Source of the DNA: Streptomyces fumigatiscleroticus
Lineage (GTDB): Bacteria; Actinomycetota; Actinomycetes; Streptomycetales; Streptomycetaceae
Direction: 5' to 3'
NCBI RefSeq assembly: GCF_014647975.1
Contig: NZ_BMQF01000003.1
Location: 558,001 to 622,000 of the forward strand
Length of the DNA: 64,000 bases
The notes beneath the pieces are model-generated. The model saw only the letters and a list, made by a program, of their open reading frames with translations. It had not been told where the DNA came from and ran no database searches. Positions 61,211-64,000 of the stretch are shown here, piece after piece. Position 1 is the first letter of the stretch, and the number at the start of each line of letters is the position of its first letter. The translations under genes and the position numbers were made by a program.

Positions 61211-61389
61211 CTCGCCCATTCCTCACTCGACAGACGGCCGCCCGCCTCCGTCGGCGGGCGCCCACCAGCGTAGAACCTGCCGTCGAGGCGGAGTCTGTGA
61301 GGTAGGGCTCACTTGGCTCACCTGAAGGACGGCCCGCTCATCCAAGTGATCGCCCAGGCGGTTGTCCACAGGTCAACCGAAGGGCTAGT

Positions 61390-61414
61390 CGCGATCTATC
61401 GCGTTTCGGTACGC
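61390..61414 (+). promoter_or_regulatory. Promoter of the DUF1707 gene with palindrome
   Basis: CGCGATCTATCGCG (61390-61403), perfect arms of 6, in the -35 region; TACGCT (61409-61414) as -10, so transcription starts about at the GTG 61422 (leaderless). Confidence 0.55.
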
Positions 61415-61421
61415 TGCTGCC

Positions 61422-62126
61422 GTGGACCTTCACAAGCAGGCCGAGCCCCAGCGGCACACCGAGCCGCGCCCCACCGAGCTGCGCGCCTCGGACGCCGACC
61501 GCGACCGTGTCGCCGACATCCTGCGCGAGGCCCTCGCCGAGGGCCGTCTCACGGCGGAGGAGCACGCCGAGCGGGTCGAGGGGGTGCTGAACGCCAAGAC
61601 GGTCGGCGAGCTCCAGGTCTTCATACGGGACCTGCCCGCCGCGCACGGGCGGCGCGCGTCCCCTGCCTACGCCCCGGCCCCCGACCGGCCCACCGCGGGC
61701 GCCGTCCCCGTGGACCCCGACGACCGCGTGGTGGCGGTCCTCAGCAGCGCCGTCCGCAAGGGCCGCTGGCGCGCGGGGCGGCGGATCCATGCCTTCGCGA
61801 TTCTGGGCAACGTCGAGATAGACCTCAGTGAGGCGCTCTTCGAGTACCAGCAGGTCGTGATCAAGGCGATCTCGGTCTTCGGCAGCGTCGAGGTCAGAGT
61901 CCCGGAGAACGTGTCGCTGCGTGGCACGGGCGGGGGCGTACTGGGCAGCTTCGAGGTGGACACGCTGGATGCGGCACAGGCGGAGGCGCCCGTCGTCTAC
62001 GTGGACGGCTGGGCCGTTCTCGGCAGCGTTCAGGCGCGGCCCAAGCGGGGAAAGTTCGTCGCCGACATCCTGGATCGCGTCCAGCGCAAGGTCGACAAGA
62101 GTTTGCGCAAGCATCTGGACCGTTGA
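61422..62126 (+). CDS. DUF1707 protein with cell-wall-active/LiaF-like C terminus
   Basis: 234 aa. DUF1707 (SHOCT-like) domain (about 20-70; RASDADRDRVADILREALAEGRLTAEEHAERV) followed by a linker and a beta-solenoid C-terminal part with FAILGNVEIDLSEA and ISVFGSVEVRVPENV, like the DUF2154/LiaF-type domain. No membrane helix. A role in envelope stress signalling is likely by family, not proven. Confidence 0.88.
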   Translation: MDLHKQAEPQRHTEPRPTELRASDADRDRVADILREALAEGRLTAEEHAERVEGVLNAKTVGELQVFIRDLPAAHGRRASPAYAPAPDRPTAGAVPVDPDDRVVAVLSSAVRKGRWRAGRRIHAFAILGNVEIDLSEALFEYQQVVIKAISVFGSVEVRVPENVSLRGTGGGVLGSFEVDTLDAAQAEAPVVYVDGWAVLGSVQARPKRGKFVADILDRVQRKVDKSLRKHLDR

Positions 62127-62139
62127 CGGTTGTGAACCC

Positions 62140-62158
62140 GGCCGCTTCCCGAGCGGCC
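62140..62158 (+). terminator. Hairpin after the DUF1707 gene
   Basis: GGCCGCT - TCCCG - AGCGGCC, 7-bp stem 13 nt after the stop. Confidence 0.5.
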
Positions 62159-62289
62159 CGGCCGGCCGGCGGCACCGTACAACCGCCCTCGAAATCCAGC
62201 GGTTCGGAACTCAGTGCATAGGCGCGCGCACAGCGGGTAGGCCTTGCTGCATCGTCTCTCGCTCGCGAAGCCGTCGTCAGGAGTAGACC

Positions 62290-62667
62290 GTGCTGCAACC
62301 GCCGCATTCGTCCCTGCAGGTAGCTGCCGTACCGGCCCAGCGGGTGCCAGCACGAGACAGGGACCAGGACGCGCCGTGGCACACCGAGGCGGTGTGCCGG
62401 CGCGACGAGGCCGGCCTGTTCTTCGCCCCTTCGAAGGAACCCACCGCGGCCCGGCTCTCGCGCGAGGAGGCGGCCAAACGCGTCTGTGCGCGCTGCCCCG
62501 TCATGGTCGAGTGCCGCGAACACGCGCTGATCCAGCCGGAGCCGTACGGCGTGTGGGGCGGACTGACCGCCGCCGAGCGCCGCGTGGTCCTGGCCCGGCG
62601 CCGCCGCCGCGAGCTGGAACTGAAGAAGGCGGCACGCGCGGCGGGACGCATAGCGGCGGCAGGCTGA
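62290..62667 (+). CDS. WhiB-family iron-sulphur transcription factor
   Basis: 125 aa. Four cluster Cys at 36, 66, 69 and 75 (C-x29-C-x2-C-x5-C) and the YGVWGG turn (86-91), followed by a basic helix-rich tail RRRRRELELKKAARAAGR for DNA binding. WhiB-like proteins bind sigma factor HrdB region 4. Between fumarase and glpX, its place matches WblI-type genes in S. coelicolor (from memory SCO5046). GTG 62290. Confidence 0.93.
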   Translation: MLQPPHSSLQVAAVPAQRVPARDRDQDAPWHTEAVCRRDEAGLFFAPSKEPTAARLSREEAAKRVCARCPVMVECREHALIQPEPYGVWGGLTAAERRVVLARRRRRELELKKAARAAGRIAAAG

Positions 62668-62677
62668 CGGACAGAGG

Positions 62678-62711
62678 AAAGGGCGCCCCCTCCGCACAGG
62701 GGGCGCCCTTT
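62678..62711. terminator. Bidirectional terminator
   Basis: AAAGGGCGCCCCC - 8 nt - GGGGGCGCCCTTT, perfect 13-bp stem between the convergent whiB-like and glpX genes. Confidence 0.92.
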
Positions 62712-62744
62712 GTCACGCTCCTGCGGAGCCTTGTCACGCTCCTG
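62710..62744. repeat. Direct repeat next to terminator
   Basis: TTGTCACGCTCCTG at 62710-62723 and 62731-62744, period 21 bp, each followed by a GGAGC that can fold into a small hairpin. Streptomyces intergenic repeats of this type are frequent. Confidence 0.7.
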
Positions 62745-62793
62745 AGGAGCGCGGGGCTGCCCAGCCCGTGGGCGGCCCGCGCGACCGGCGGAG

Positions 62794-63828
62794 CTACTTG
62801 GCCCGGTCGAAGTCGATCGCGCTGTACGCCCGCAGCTTGCTGAGCCGGTGCTCGGAGTCGATACGGCGGACCGTGCCGGACTTGGAGCGCATGACGATCG
62901 AGTCGGTCGTGGCCGTCTCGGAGCGGTAGCGCACCCCGCGCAGCAACTCGCCGTCGGTGATGCCGGTCGCGACGAAGAAGACGTTCTCCCCGGTGACCAG
63001 GTCCTCCGTGGTCAGCACACGGTCCAGATCGTGCCCGGCGTCGATCGCCCGCTGCCGTTCCTCGTCGTCCTTGGGCCACAGCTTGCCCTGGATGGTGCCG
63101 CCCAGACACTTCACGGCACAGGCCGAGATGATGCCCTCGGGGGTGCCGCCGATACCGAGCAGCAGGTCGACGCCGGTGCCCTCGCGCAGCGCCAGGATCG
63201 AGCCGGCGACATCGCCGTCGGAGATCAGCTTGATGCGCGCGCCGGTCTCCCGGATCTCGTTGATCAGGCCTTCGTGCCGCGGCCGGTCCAGGACGCAGAC
63301 GGTGACGTCCTCGGGCGTGGACCGCTTGGCCTTGGCGACCCGGCGGATGTTGACGGACACGGGCGCGTCGATGTCGACGAAGTCGGCGGCCTCGGGCCCG
63401 GTGACCAGCTTGTCCATGTAGAAGACGGCGGACGGGTCGAACATCGAGCCGCGTTCGGCGGCGGCCAGCACCGCGATGGCGTTCGGCATGCCCTTGGCGG
63501 TGAGCGTGGTGCCGTCGATCGGGTCGACGGCGATGTCGCACTCGGGCCCGGTCCCGTCGCCCACGCGCTCCCCGTTGAACAGCATCGGGGCCTCGTCCTT
63601 CTCGCCTTCGCCGATGACGACGACGCCGTTCATCGAGACGGTGTGGACGAGGGTCCGCATCGCGCGCACCGCGGCACCGTCGGCACCGTTCTTGTCGCCG
63701 CGCCCGACCCAGCGCCCCGCGGCCATCGCCGCGGCTTCGGTGACCCGGACGAGCTCCATGGCGAGGTTGCGGTCGGGGGCTTCGGAGGGGACGTCGAGTT
63801 CGGACGGCAGATGATGATGCTCGGTCAT
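62794..63828 (-). CDS. glpX: Class II fructose-1,6-bisphosphatase (GlpX)
   Basis: 344 aa of GlpX type. Metal/phosphate motifs: [15 protein letters not shown] (about 75-89) and VDPIDGTT (about 102-109). It converts fructose-1,6-bisphosphate to fructose-6-phosphate in gluconeogenesis. ATG 63828. It diverges from the DUF4245-like gene at the right edge. Confidence 0.95.
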   Translation of the reverse strand: MTEHHHLPSELDVPSEAPDRNLAMELVRVTEAAAMAAGRWVGRGDKNGADGAAVRAMRTLVHTVSMNGVVVIGEGEKDEAPMLFNGERVGDGTGPECDIAVDPIDGTTLTAKGMPNAIAVLAAAERGSMFDPSAVFYMDKLVTGPEAADFVDIDAPVSVNIRRVAKAKRSTPEDVTVCVLDRPRHEGLINEIRETGARIKLISDGDVAGSILALREGTGVDLLLGIGGTPEGIISACAVKCLGGTIQGKLWPKDDEERQRAIDAGHDLDRVLTTEDLVTGENVFFVATGITDGELLRGVRYRSETATTDSIVMRSKSGTVRRIDSEHRLSKLRAYSAIDFDRAK

Positions 63829-63955
63829 CGGAGCGCACCTTTCTGATACGACGACGGCCGGATGAGGGTCTTGGCCACGACTCTATCGTCAGTCCGACAA
63901 GATGAGCAGGGGGCCCCACGGATGAGCGCGTCGGAGACCTGCGACGATAGGGGGC

Positions 63956-64000
63956 GTGGCAGGTACGAACGGCAAGCAGAAGACGGCCCGGGACATGATC
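63956..64000 (+). CDS. Start of a DUF4245-like gene (cut by window edge)
   Basis: GTG start then AGTNGKQKTARDMI to the window edge. DUF4245 membrane proteins next to glpX in Streptomyces begin with a K-T-x-R-D-M-type motif. There is no ribosome-binding site, so the start may be leaderless. Only 15 codons are visible. Confidence 0.55.
   Translation, partial: MAGTNGKQKTARDMI

Overview
The window is a 64 kb stretch of chromosome from a high-GC filamentous actinomycete, almost certainly a Streptomyces. The evidence is a strong GC bias at third codon positions, many GTG starts and leaderless starts, a WhiB-family regulator, a WhiJ-type regulator with its DUF397 partner, a chitinase promoter with the Streptomyces 12-bp direct repeats, and one TTA (bldA-type) codon in the toxin operon. 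I saw no rRNA, tRNA, CRISPR array or complete insertion sequence.

Layout. (1) 0-1.5 kb: tail of an Ala/Pro/Thr-rich protein and a secreted S1 serine protease. (2) 1.5-8.4 kb: a divergent catabolic island with N-acyl-D-amino-acid deacylase and a PLP fold-III D-serine dehydratase/D-threonine aldolase-like enzyme on the minus strand, and a PfkB sugar kinase, IclR regulator, RidA deaminase and GntP permease on the plus strand. A perfect palindrome between the two arms is a candidate IclR operator. (3) 8.4-16.3 kb: a PH-like small protein behind nested inverted repeats, an Nramp-like transporter lacking the usual metal motif, an ECF sigma factor with a membrane partner, a second PH-like protein, a GH18 chitinase, and small membrane proteins and lipoproteins.

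(4) 16.3-39.9 kb: a Tad/Flp pilus locus, the most interesting part. Core genes run cpaB, cpaE, tadE, tadE, cpaF, tadB, tadC, then an embedded histidine kinase and response regulator, flp pilin, a TadG-like protein, a lipoprotein and an OmpA-domain protein; the prepilin peptidase lies 7 kb further on. Two large proteins at or near the edges (16331-17890 minus and 32272-34458 plus) carry a complete Flp-pilin processing segment. The second one ends in a pre-toxin linker and a C-terminal domain typical in layout of polymorphic toxins, and is translationally coupled to a candidate immunity gene and a third gene with a TTA codon. Four promoters, upstream of these two Flp-fusion genes, the flp pilin and the prepilin peptidase, share paired GGGCCC boxes at matched distances from a TACGTT-like -10. 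I propose that this is one regulon: a Tad machine that may export pilin-headed effectors, perhaps controlled by the embedded two-component system. A WhiJ-type cassette (DUF397, HTH/DUF5753, RsbW-like ATPase) sits inside the locus.

(5) 40-54.8 kb: cell-envelope and housekeeping genes: methyltransferase, undecaprenyl diphosphate synthase, PIN-PhoH ATPase, lytic transglycosylase-like protein, AI-2E transporter, AhpD without AhpC or OxyR, a PadR-controlled FtsX-type ABC exporter, an SPFH protein with a ribbon-helix-helix partner, and a bifunctional penicillin-binding protein. (6) 54.8-64 kb: a PP2C/ATPase switch protein, DUF402 protein, class II and class I fumarases, a DUF1707 protein, a WhiB-like regulator, class II fructose-1,6-bisphosphatase (glpX) and the first codons of a DUF4245-like gene.
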